Positions 1 through 7,338 of a stretch of 64,000 bases of DNA are shown here, piece after piece. Where the stretch lies: the NCBI RefSeq assembly GCF_029936995.1, contig NZ_JAPYRE010000001.1, forward strand, positions 1 to 64,000, given 5' to 3'. The position numbers were made by a program, and so were the translations under genes. The notes beneath the pieces are model-generated. The model was not told where the DNA came from, searched no databases, and saw only the letters and a program-made list of their open reading frames with translations. How positions within the stretch are numbered: position 1 is the stretch's first letter; every line of letters begins with the position of its first letter. Origin of the DNA: Henriciella sp. (lineage in GTDB: Bacteria; Pseudomonadota; Alphaproteobacteria; Caulobacterales; Hyphomonadaceae).

Positions 1-161
1 AGGTGCGCCATCTTCCAAAAAATTGGCCCCGGTCAGCTCGAGCGAGGCCAATATCCAGATGTGTCAGGAGGCGCGCTGGAAGCGAACCCTGTCTTGTGTC
101 CTGATGGCCAAGCGGCGAGAGCAGCACAGGGCTGTGCTGCCCCCACATTGTTTACCGGTGA
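1..161. other. left edge, no assignable gene
   Basis: No gene can be supported here. Short open frames run off the left edge on both strands, but none has a recognisable motif. A perfect inverted repeat lies at 121-140 (GCAGCACAG and its complement around a two-base centre), just beyond the stop of the SnoaL-like gene on the minus strand. It has no T-run on that side, so it is at best a weak terminator or a protein-binding palindrome. Confidence 0.4.
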
Positions 162-560
162 TCAGGCAGCTTCAACGTCCGGTCGGCTGAAGTTCACTTC
201 ACGTGTGACCTGCCAGCGCCCGTCCTCGAATATGAAGTCGATGCTCAGATCGATCATCATCCTCGGGCCTCCCACCGGGATCTTCCGGGAAATCAGGACA
301 TGTCCCCGGTCGCCGGAAACTGTGAGGCTGTGAATTCTGGCCCACAGGTAGTCCTCCGGGTTCTTGTCCCGGAAGGTTTCTTCCAGCATCGCCATGAAGT
401 CTTTTTTCTTCAGGGTCATCAGGCGGCCGTCGATGCTCAGATCCATCACGACGATGTCGTCGTGATAAATTCTGTCCAGCTTTTCCATGTCGGCGTTGAC
501 GCCGGCATTCATCAATTCGTCGATCCTGTTTCGCAGCGCAGCTTCTGTTCTTTCGGTCAT
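162..560 (-). CDS. SnoaL-like / NTF2-fold protein
   Basis: This is a 132-residue cytoplasmic protein of the SnoaL-like (NTF2 superfamily) type: an alpha-helical N-terminus followed by beta-strands, with a closing strand pattern (FIFEDGRWQVTREVNF) typical of these small cone-shaped folds. Many family members are enzymes or ligand-binding proteins, and no catalytic assignment can be made here. The start at 560 is preferred because AGGAGA lies a few bases upstream; an in-frame ATG at 593 would overlap the upstream gene and lacks such a site. It lies 16 bp downstream of the peroxiredoxin-like gene on the same strand, so the two are probably co-transcribed and controlled by the divergent TetR regulator. 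Confidence 0.7.
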   Translation of the reverse strand: MTERTEAALRNRIDELMNAGVNADMEKLDRIYHDDIVVMDLSIDGRLMTLKKKDFMAMLEETFRDKNPEDYLWARIHSLTVSGDRGHVLISRKIPVGGPRMMIDLSIDFIFEDGRWQVTREVNFSRPDVEAA

Positions 561-576
561 GGTTTTCTCCTTGGAC

Positions 577-1110
577 TCAGGCGTAGGTGCCATTGACGGG
601 GGCGTCTTTCATCGGCCCCCGGCGAAAGCCGATGCCCTTGGCAATCCACTTCAGGTCGGGGCGTGAAAATGGTACATTCGAGATATCGGCGATCTGCAGT
701 GCGCCGGTCTCATCGAGGACAAACAGTCCCGGTTCTGCAAAGGGCGCTTCAACATCCATTCCGTTTCGCGGGCTGGATATGTAGAGACCCAGCGCCTGCA
801 TTTGTGGAATTGTCAGGCCGTATGCCACGTCAAATTCCGGCGATACCTCCTTCATCTGGGCGATGGCGCGGGCTTCGCTGTCGGCCGATACCGCCACAAC
901 ATCCACGCCGAGCTCATTGAGATCAGCCAGTGCTGCGTTGAGTTCCTGAAGGTAGGTCGTGCACAGGGGACAATGCTTGCCACGATAAACAAGCACGAGC
1001 ATCCAGTCGCGCCCGTTCCGGGGGCTGGATATGTCACGCTGCCCCCCGCCAAGCACAGGAAGAGTGATCGCCGGAAACGCCGAACCGGCGGCGAGTTTCT
1101 TGCTGGTCAT
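577..1110 (-). CDS. peroxiredoxin-like (AhpC/TSA) protein
   Basis: This 177-residue thioredoxin-fold protein belongs to the AhpC/TSA peroxiredoxin-like group. After an N-terminal strand region it carries YRGKHCPLC near residues 43-51, giving a CPLC redox pair where a peroxiredoxin would have its peroxidatic cysteine. The usual P-x3-T-x2-C form is not strict, so it may be a thiol oxidoreductase rather than a true peroxidase. There is no signal peptide. The ATG at 1110 is preferred over one 20 codons upstream because the longer start would run through the repeat that looks like a regulator site. It is divergent from the TetR gene and is followed by the SnoaL-like gene. Confidence 0.78.
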   Translation of the reverse strand: MTSKKLAAGSAFPAITLPVLGGGQRDISSPRNGRDWMLVLVYRGKHCPLCTTYLQELNAALADLNELGVDVVAVSADSEARAIAQMKEVSPEFDVAYGLTIPQMQALGLYISSPRNGMDVEAPFAEPGLFVLDETGALQIADISNVPFSRPDLKWIAKGIGFRRGPMKDAPVNGTYA

Positions 1111-1124
1111 TTTGAGTGTTTCCC

Positions 1125-1192
1125 TATATATATCGAGCGTTACATAAAGGTGCGGATTTAAAAGCGTCAAGGGATATATATTGAACGTTACA
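1125..1192. promoter_or_regulatory. divergent TetR operator repeat
   Basis: An 18-base direct repeat of form TATATATYGARCGTTACA occurs at 1127-1144 and 1175-1192, 48 bp apart. It lies between the peroxiredoxin-like gene and the TetR-family gene, and the second copy overlaps the TTG start of the regulator. The likely role is binding of the adjacent TetR protein to control both directions. The repeat is read directly from the sequence; its function is inferred. Confidence 0.6.
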
Positions 1193-1789
1193 AAAAAAAT
1201 TGGCCGTCCCCGGAGCTTTGACTATGACGAAGCCCTGATGCAGGCGATGTCGGTCTTCTGGGTAAAGGGCTATGACGGCGCATCCATGCGCGACCTGACC
1301 AGTGCCATGGGCATTACCGGCCCCAGCCTCTACGCGGCGTTTGGAGACAAACGTGGTCTCTATCTGAGGACAATCGATCACTATTGCGAAGCAGACGCCT
1401 GCGCCCCGCTAGTTGCCCTAGAAGGTGAAGAGGACATCGAGAGAGCGCTGCATGCCTTCCTGTCCGAGGTTATTCACGCCGCGACAGAGCATGAAAGCGG
1501 CGCGAAGGGGTGCTTTCTCGCCTCAAGTGTCGTGGCGTCGGTCGGTCAGGTGGACGGGGTCGCTCAACGCGTGGAAGACGCAATCGCCGATACGGAGAGA
1601 AGACTGGCCGCGCGCTTTGATCGGGAAATTGAAAAGGGCACCTTGCCAGCGACATTCCCCTCGCAGGAACGCGCCGCAATGCTCTTTGATCTGCGGCAGG
1701 GATATATGTTCCGGGGCCGGGCGGGCTGGTCCAGCGATCGGATGGGGGACCAGATTACCGAGCGGGTGAACATGCTGCTGTCGCACTGA
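1181..1789 (+). CDS. TetR/AcrR family regulator
   Basis: This is a 202-residue one-component repressor. The N-terminus has the standard TetR helix-turn-helix (KKIGRPRSFDYDEAL, then DLTSAMGITGPSLYAAFGDKRGLY, about residues 5-55), followed by a ligand-binding helical domain. The start is a TTG at 1181, the position at which TetR proteins of the KKIGRPRSFD type begin. Cysteines at CEADAC and KGCF could make it redox- or electrophile-responsive, which would suit the peroxiredoxin-like target, but that is inference. It is divergent from the peroxiredoxin/SnoaL pair and sits on a direct repeat that looks like its own operator. Confidence 0.88.
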   Translation: MNVTKKIGRPRSFDYDEALMQAMSVFWVKGYDGASMRDLTSAMGITGPSLYAAFGDKRGLYLRTIDHYCEADACAPLVALEGEEDIERALHAFLSEVIHAATEHESGAKGCFLASSVVASVGQVDGVAQRVEDAIADTERRLAARFDREIEKGTLPATFPSQERAAMLFDLRQGYMFRGRAGWSSDRMGDQITERVNMLLSH

Positions 1790-1811
1790 CACGCACGACT
1801 TCCAGTGAGGC

Positions 1812-2321
1812 TTAGCGGGTTACCGTGTCACGCTCCATTGGTGCGAGCTTTGCCAGGAAGCGGTTTTGCATCCGGAAGGGGACGCCCTCCTTTCGCATGG
1901 CCGCCTGCAAGATCTCGACAACGGCATTGAATTCAGCCCGCGTGATGCCGTGATCCCTGTGTACCTCCGTCATGTTCCTGCCCGTATAGTCACAGCCACC
2001 GCCGAGTATGTAGCAGAACTGCTCGTTGAGCGTGCGGTCGAGGCGTTTCCAGTCGGAGGCGGCAAAGATCTTCTCCGTGCGTGGATCGGTGCGGACACCT
2101 TCGACAAAATCATCCACGATGCGCGATATGCCTTCGCGGCCGTTAAAGGCTTCCAGCATGGCCTGGCCGGTGAACGGATCGGCCCCGGCATTCTCGTTGC
2201 TCACTTCGTAAGGATCGACCTCGAGTTCTCCTGCGCGATGGTAGGGGGTGCCGGTTTCCTGAGCGAAGGCAACGCTGCAGGTCAGGCTCACGGCGAGAAG
2301 GCAGAGGGCGGACAGTCTCAT
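1812..2321 (-). CDS. exported group 1 truncated hemoglobin
   Basis: This 169-residue protein has a Sec-type signal peptide (residues 1-20, ending VAFA) followed by a 2-over-2 truncated globin domain. Visible globin features are GREGISRIVDDFVEGV (B helix), KIF, the GGGCDYTGRNM loop, and the proximal histidine at about residue 121 in EVHRDHG, followed by ITRAEFNAVV. Truncated globins bind O2, NO or related ligands through heme. Export to the periplasm is less usual than a cytoplasmic location. The ATG lies three bases after the DUF3034 stop, so the two are translationally close and form an operon. It is convergent with the TetR gene. Confidence 0.85.
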   Translation of the reverse strand: MRLSALCLLAVSLTCSVAFAQETGTPYHRAGELEVDPYEVSNENAGADPFTGQAMLEAFNGREGISRIVDDFVEGVRTDPRTEKIFAASDWKRLDRTLNEQFCYILGGGCDYTGRNMTEVHRDHGITRAEFNAVVEILQAAMRKEGVPFRMQNRFLAKLAPMERDTVTR

Positions 2322-2324
2322 GGT

Positions 2325-3233
2325 CTAGAATCCGAGTTGCAGTGAAAGGTAGAGGCCGCGTTGATCATCAAAGGTCGCAATGGAGCCGAGATCTGCATAT
2401 GCGGCCGTGACGGTGGCGTGATCATTGATGGCATAGGCTGCGAACAGGTCCACCCAGTCGTCTTCTTTCGCGAAGGCCAGGTTGTCAGGCTTGAACCGGT
2501 ACTCGCCACCTATGATCAGGCGCCGCGAGAGCTGATAACCAAGAGAGACCTCCGGTTGTATCTGCATGTCTTCCTGTCCGCCAAAGCCGAGCAGTCCATT
2601 CTGGTTGGCGTCGGTATAGCGCAGGGTGGCATTGAAGAGCAGGCTCTGGGCGAGGAGCAGCTTGGTGGCGCTGGCGTACACTTCGACGCCGCTGGCATCC
2701 TCCGCACCAAGCGCGCCGAGTAACGCGCCATGATCGGCTTCCTTGTACAGTGCGCCAACCGCAATCTGGGGTAGCCAGGTATCCTGTCCGTACACGGCAT
2801 CCCCGGCGATACGGTATTTCGCACCGTAGATATCCTGTCCGAAGGTGAATCCGTCGCCGATGCCAAGGGCGGCCCCTGTCTCGCCTGTGTCGAACTCCTG
2901 GCGCGTATAGCTCACTTCGAAGCGGTCATAGAAACCGACCGCGCCGCCATAGGCTTCGAATGTGTAATCGGGGACGTCGACGCGTGTGTAATGTGCAGTG
3001 CCCCCAATGCCCCGGTCGGTTTCGTTACCGGTGATCAGGGCCCAGGGGGTGATCCCCCCGCCTCCGGCCCCGTCCACACTGGTAATCCCGCGGGTGAGCA
3101 GCAGTTTGCCCCCGGTTTCGAAATCCAGTCCCTGTGCACCGGCAGGCGTCGTAAAGATTGCACAACCAGCCAGGGCCAGGATCAGCCGGACAGGCCAACG
3201 CAATTCTGGACTGTGTCGTCTCGACTGTTTCAA
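2325..3233 (-). CDS. DUF3034 outer-membrane-like protein
   Basis: This 302-residue exported protein resembles the DUF3034 family. A long basic N-terminus and a hydrophobic segment end in AGAQG, followed by glycine- and aromatic-rich alternating strands (GGKLLLTRGITSVDGAGGGG, YTRVDVPDYTFEAYGGAVGFYDRFEVSYTRQ) that end in LYLSLQLGF, a phenylalanine-terminated strand typical of outer-membrane beta-barrels. The function is unknown. Translation probably starts at TTG 3233, because GGAGGA lies seven bases upstream. It is the first gene of the operon with the truncated globin and is divergent from the cupredoxin-like gene 87 bp away. Confidence 0.72.
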   Translation of the reverse strand: MKQSRRHSPELRWPVRLILALAGCAIFTTPAGAQGLDFETGGKLLLTRGITSVDGAGGGGITPWALITGNETDRGIGGTAHYTRVDVPDYTFEAYGGAVGFYDRFEVSYTRQEFDTGETGAALGIGDGFTFGQDIYGAKYRIAGDAVYGQDTWLPQIAVGALYKEADHGALLGALGAEDASGVEVYASATKLLLAQSLLFNATLRYTDANQNGLLGFGGQEDMQIQPEVSLGYQLSRRLIIGGEYRFKPDNLAFAKEDDWVDLFAAYAINDHATVTAAYADLGSIATFDDQRGLYLSLQLGF

Positions 3234-3320
3234 AACGATTTCCTCCGGGGTGTTCCTGCGAGAACAATTACAGAAGAAAGATTAAACGATACGTAATCAG
3301 TTTCGGGCAGAGAGCGTTAC

Positions 3321-3929
3321 ATGCGCGCCTTGTCCTGTCTTGTTTTCTGCTTGTTCCTGGTTCCGTTTGCGACAGCACAGACGGTAACTGTCCTTGATGC
3401 GACGGGAGAACCCGTGCCGCATGCTGTTGTCACGATGGAGGGTGAGGGGGGCTCACCTGAAAACTACGGCATGGCAAACAAGGTAAGCCAGGAAGACTTG
3501 GCCTTTCACCCTTACGTGCTGGCCGTGCCGAAGGGGGTTTCTGTCGAGTTTCCCAACCTCGACCGCGTGCGCCACCATGTCTACTCCTTTTCCAGGGGCA
3601 ACCGTTTCGAGCTTGAGCTTTACGGACGGGAAGAGCATCGCACGGTCACCTTCAACAAGCCCGGCACGGTCGCGATTGGCTGCAATATTCATGATGACAT
3701 GCTGGCCTATATCCGTGTCGCTGATGCGCCTTATGGCGGGGTCAGCAATGAAAGCGGCACAATCAGTTTCGATGCGATGCCTGAAAACATTGCCACGGCG
3801 CATGTCTGGTATCCACAGATCGGGCGTGACGAAGCGCTCGTTCTTCCCCTGATCGCCGATGGCGAAGGATACAAGCTGTCGCTTCCCGCAGATGCACCTG
3901 CACCTGTGGCGCGAATGAGCATGAACTAG
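3321..3929 (+). CDS. exported cupredoxin-like protein
   Basis: This 202-residue protein has a signal peptide (cleaved after about residue 19, FATA-Q) and one cupredoxin-like domain of the kind often annotated as methylamine utilization protein. Candidate copper ligands are His85 or His86 in RVRHHVYSF and Cys121, His124 and Met127 in GCNIHDDM, the order expected for a type 1 copper site. No methylamine dehydrogenase genes are near, so that name should not be read as a function. It probably acts as a periplasmic electron carrier or copper-dependent sensor. It is followed 13 bp later by the EAL-domain gene on the same strand. Confidence 0.8.
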   Translation: MRALSCLVFCLFLVPFATAQTVTVLDATGEPVPHAVVTMEGEGGSPENYGMANKVSQEDLAFHPYVLAVPKGVSVEFPNLDRVRHHVYSFSRGNRFELELYGREEHRTVTFNKPGTVAIGCNIHDDMLAYIRVADAPYGGVSNESGTISFDAMPENIATAHVWYPQIGRDEALVLPLIADGEGYKLSLPADAPAPVARMSMN

Positions 3930-3942
3930 GGCACAGGCGGGC

Positions 3943-6204
3943 ATGTTCAGACATCTAAAAACAAAGCTCACACTTGCTTATGGTGGTTTGCTTGGCCTGA
4001 TCCTCGCGGTCATTTCGGTCGCGGTTTACTTTTCAATTCAGAACACGGCGCGAGGGAAGATCGCTGACGAGATGCGCGCCACCTCGGCAGTCTATTCCGA
4101 GCTCTGGAGGATCCAGGCGGAAAAACTGGAAGAGAATGCCAGTGTGACCGCCAAGGATTTCGGTCTGCGCGAAGCCGTTGCCACCAATGATATCGCGACA
4201 ATCGCATCAGCGCTGGATAACATTTCAGGCCGGGTGGACATCGACGCGGCCTATATCGTTCTGTCAGACGGGCGAGTCGTCTCGCCTGGCATGGAGCAGA
4301 CCGAACGGGTGGAGCCGGGTGTCTGGCAGGCGCTCACGTCTCGGGGGGAGACACTGGGCGTGCTCGCCGTCGACGAGGTTCCATACCAGATGGTCTCCGC
4401 GCAGGTGCGGGCACCTGACCTAGTTGGCTGGGTGATGTTCGGCTACCAGCTGGGCGCGGAGCGGATGCAGGAACTGGAGACCCTTTCCTCGATCCCGCTG
4501 AACGCCAGGATCGTGATGAAGCCTGACCTGACCGACCTGGAAGAGAGTTCAGGAGACAACATTGTACGCCTGACCAATGTCCGTGGCTTTGGTGACATGC
4601 CTGAAGCCGTTCTCGTGCTAAAATACCCGCTTGCCGGCGCCATGGCACCCTTCCGGCCCATGTTGTACGCGATACTTGTCATGGCCGTTGGGGGCAGTCT
4701 GGCTCTCCTGATCTGTTCCTGGTTCATATCACGCAGCGTGACAGGGCCGATCACGAAACTGGACCATGCCACGCATGAACTGGCGAGCGGCAAGCGTGTT
4801 CATGTGAAAGTGAGCACCAATGATGAGATTGGGCGTCTGGCCGAGAGCTTCGAGCGAATGGCCGGAGAGATCGAGCGGCGCGAAGACAATATTCTGCGCC
4901 TGTCGCTCACTGACACCGAATCGGACCTGCCGAACCGCCGCGCGCTCCACGCGATCCTGCAGGAGTTTCAGGGCCATACCGGGAAACACCTCTATTGTGC
5001 AGCCATCAGTCCTGACCGCTTCGCCAAGATCATGGCGGTTATTGGACAGTCCTCGACCAATCTCCTGATTGCCCAGCTCGGCAAGCGGATCGAGTCCCAG
5101 GCGTCTGTCGAAGGGGTTGGCCGGCTGGGAACAGACATGATCGGGCTGGTGGTGCGTGCTCGGACATTAGACGAAGCTCACGCTTGCCTTGCAGCCATAA
5201 CGACCGCAGTGAGCAGCCCCATCGAAATCGACGGCGAGAAGGTGGACATACAGCTTTCGACCGGTTTCGCGCATCATGATGAGACCAACCGTCTGCACGC
5301 GCTCGACCGTGCCGTCATCGCCTTGCAGCAGGGCCGCCAGCGCCATGCAAAGATCTTCGAATTCGACGCAGAGGCATATGGTGATCCGAGCGGGACCCTG
5401 TCACTGATGAGTGAGATGATTGCCGGCCTCGAAAATGGCCAGATTCATATGGCCTATCAGCCGAAGATCGACCTTCGTACACAGAAGATCGAGGGAGCCG
5501 AAGCGCTCCTGCGCTGGGAGCACCCTGTTCATGGCTTTGTGTCACCAGAAGATTTTGTCCGAACGGCTGAGGAGACCGGTCATATCCGTCCGCTGAGCGA
5601 GTGGGTGCTGCAGCAGGTGCGCAAGGACCGGCAGGCTTTCCTCGACGCCGGCATGGATATCAAGATGGCGGTCAATCTTTCCGGTCGCCTGTTGACGGAT
5701 ACGGAGTTTCTGGACTGGTCGATCACCCTGCTAAAAGGCGAAACGAGCCGCTACTGCTTCGAAGTGACTGAAACCGCCGTGATTGATGATCCTGCGCTGG
5801 CGCTTGCCAATATACAGCGGCTACGTGAGGCTGGCATCGAGATCTCGATCGACGATTACGGTTCAGGCCTGTCCTCGCTAACCTATCTCAAGCAGATTCC
5901 CGCGCATGAGCTGAAGATCGACAAGAGTTTCGTCATGACGCTTTCGGCGGGTTCCTCGGATGCGCTCCTGATCAAGTCGACAATCGACCTGGCCCACAGC
6001 CTGGGCATGACAGTGACAGCCGAAGGTGTCGAGACGGCCGAAGTCATGGCCATCCTCTCAGGCATGGGAGCGGATGCCGCACAGGGCTATTTCATCGCGC
6101 GTCCGCAAGCCTGCGAGAAGACGCTCGATTTCCTGAGAAACTTTGTGGCTGATGCGCCCAGGGATAAAGGAAAGCGCGGCCAGGCAGGCCGCAAGTCAGC
6201 CTAG
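3943..6204 (+). CDS. HAMP/degenerate GGDEF/EAL c-di-GMP phosphodiesterase
   Basis: This is a 753-residue inner-membrane signalling protein. Membrane segments lie near residues 10-31 and 238-262 and flank an extracytoplasmic sensor domain. A HAMP linker follows, then a GGDEF-like domain (about 325-480) in which the signature is replaced by LGTDM, so cyclase activity is unlikely. The EAL domain (about 495-735) keeps EALLRW at about 520, the Asn in MAVNLS, ETE, SIDDYGSG, KIDKSF, AEGVET and the late Gln in AAQGYF, so c-di-GMP hydrolysis is expected. It is co-oriented with, and 13 bp after, the cupredoxin-like gene; the periplasmic domain could read the state of that protein. Confidence 0.88.
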   Translation: MFRHLKTKLTLAYGGLLGLILAVISVAVYFSIQNTARGKIADEMRATSAVYSELWRIQAEKLEENASVTAKDFGLREAVATNDIATIASALDNISGRVDIDAAYIVLSDGRVVSPGMEQTERVEPGVWQALTSRGETLGVLAVDEVPYQMVSAQVRAPDLVGWVMFGYQLGAERMQELETLSSIPLNARIVMKPDLTDLEESSGDNIVRLTNVRGFGDMPEAVLVLKYPLAGAMAPFRPMLYAILVMAVGGSLALLICSWFISRSVTGPITKLDHATHELASGKRVHVKVSTNDEIGRLAESFERMAGEIERREDNILRLSLTDTESDLPNRRALHAILQEFQGHTGKHLYCAAISPDRFAKIMAVIGQSSTNLLIAQLGKRIESQASVEGVGRLGTDMIGLVVRARTLDEAHACLAAITTAVSSPIEIDGEKVDIQLSTGFAHHDETNRLHALDRAVIALQQGRQRHAKIFEFDAEAYGDPSGTLSLMSEMIAGLENGQIHMAYQPKIDLRTQKIEGAEALLRWEHPVHGFVSPEDFVRTAEETGHIRPLSEWVLQQVRKDRQAFLDAGMDIKMAVNLSGRLLTDTEFLDWSITLLKGETSRYCFEVTETAVIDDPALALANIQRLREAGIEISIDDYGSGLSSLTYLKQIPAHELKIDKSFVMTLSAGSSDALLIKSTIDLAHSLGMTVTAEGVETAEVMAILSGMGADAAQGYFIARPQACEKTLDFLRNFVADAPRDKGKRGQAGRKSA

Positions 6205-6219
6205 ACAGAAATCCCATCT

Positions 6220-6235
6220 GAAGTCTGGAGACTTC
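6220..6235 (-). terminator. hairpin after tRNA-Gly
   Basis: GAAGTC and GACTTC form a perfect six-base stem with a four-base loop directly beyond the encoded CCA of the minus-strand tRNA-Gly. Only a loose T-rich stretch follows, so this may be a processing signal or a weak terminator for the tRNA pair. Confidence 0.4.
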
Positions 6236-6309
6236 TGGAGCGGGTGAAGGGAATCGAACCCTCGTCGTTAGCTTGGAAGGCTACTGCTCTACCATTGAGC
6301 TACACCCGC
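6236..6309 (-). tRNA. tRNA-Gly (UCC)
   Basis: On the minus strand this folds as a cloverleaf: acceptor GCGGGTG with CACCCGC, D-arm GCTCAATGGTAGAGC, anticodon loop CTTCCAA giving UCC, T-arm with GGTTCGATTCC, and an encoded CCA. It lies 72 bp downstream of tRNA-Tyr in the same direction, so the two are probably transcribed together. The acceptor and T-arm sequence is shared with the tRNA-Gly at 17646. Confidence 0.96.
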
Positions 6310-6381
6310 ATACCAGAACCGCTGGGAATACTGTGCCCTGTCCGGGGATGCAAGTGGTAGAGCATGTTCGATGGCAGCAAG

Positions 6382-6466
6382 TGGTGGAGGGGACAGGATT
6401 CGAACCTGTGTACGCTATGCGGGCAGATTTACAGTCTGCTGCCTTTAACCACTCGGCCACCCCTCC
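6382..6466 (-). tRNA. tRNA-Tyr (GUA)
   Basis: The minus strand gives acceptor GGAGGGG with CCCCTCC, the long variable arm of a class II tRNA, anticodon GUA in the ACTGTAAAT loop, T-arm GGTTCGAATCC and an encoded CCA. It precedes tRNA-Gly(UCC) and is divergent from rlmB. Confidence 0.96.
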
Positions 6467-6564
6467 ACAGGGCTGCCCTGCGACGCTTCGATTGACGCCG
6501 CCGGAGCAGGACGCCAAATGACAGCAAGAACAGTCACCGGCGCACCGAAGCGCGCTTTATAGGG

Positions 6565-7338
6565 ATGAAGACTATTCCACGCAACCGTGAGAAACGCCGA
6601 TTTGCAGCACAGTCTGCACTTGGCCCTGAACAGCCGGTCTGGCTATGGGGCCAGCATGCCGTTGAGGCAGCCATCGCGAATGGCGATCGTGTCATTCAAC
6701 GCTGTGTTGCGACCGAAAACGCCGCGCGCCGGACCGGGTTCGATCACTTTGAAATCATGGATCCGAAAGCGCTGGACAAGCTGTTACCGCCCGGAGCAGT
6801 TCACCAGGGGCTGGCCATCAAGACCATGCCGCTTGAGCCGGCTGCGCTGGAGGACGTTATTGCCGGGCCGGATGCGCCACAGCGCCTGTGTGTGCTGGAT
6901 CAGATTTCCGATCCGCACAATCTCGGTGCGGTCTTTCGCTCTGCCGCCGCTTTCGATGTCGGCGGGCTTGTTCTCCAGACACGCCACACCCCGCCGGTCA
7001 CCGGCGTTGCGGCCAAGGCGGCTGCAGGCGCCATAGAGGCTGTCCCAGAAGTTCGCGTGGTCAATATTGCCCGTGCGCTGAAGCAGCTTGCTGATGCGGG
7101 CTACCATACGATCGGCCTGGCCGGAGAGGGCGAGGAGACAATCGCCAGTGCCGTGAAAGGGGCTCCACGCATCGCCTTTGTCATGGGCGCTGAAGGTTCC
7201 GGGTTGCGCCCCGCTGTGGCCAGGGCCTGCGCCACACATGCCCGTATCCCGATGGTTCCGGGCATGGAAAGCCTCAATGTTTCCAATGCTGCGGCCATTG
7301 CGTTTTACGAGGCAATGCGGGAGACAGGCGCACAATGA
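6565..7338 (+). CDS. rlmB: 23S rRNA 2'-O-methyltransferase RlmB
   Basis: This 257-residue SPOUT-class (TrmH/SpoU family) enzyme is expected to methylate the 2'-O of a conserved guanosine in the peptidyl-transferase region of 23S rRNA, using S-adenosylmethionine. The N-terminal substrate-binding domain (about 25-90, WLWGQHAVEAAI) is followed by the knotted catalytic domain with motif 1 (DQISDPHNLGAVFRSA), motif 2 (FVMGAEGSGL) and motif 3 (IPMVPGMESLNVSNAAAI). The last codons overlap the start of the alpha/beta hydrolase gene (ATGA), so translation is coupled. Divergence from the tRNA-Tyr/tRNA-Gly pair fits a translation-related cluster. Confidence 0.92.
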   Translation: MKTIPRNREKRRFAAQSALGPEQPVWLWGQHAVEAAIANGDRVIQRCVATENAARRTGFDHFEIMDPKALDKLLPPGAVHQGLAIKTMPLEPAALEDVIAGPDAPQRLCVLDQISDPHNLGAVFRSAAAFDVGGLVLQTRHTPPVTGVAAKAAAGAIEAVPEVRVVNIARALKQLADAGYHTIGLAGEGEETIASAVKGAPRIAFVMGAEGSGLRPAVARACATHARIPMVPGMESLNVSNAAAIAFYEAMRETGAQ

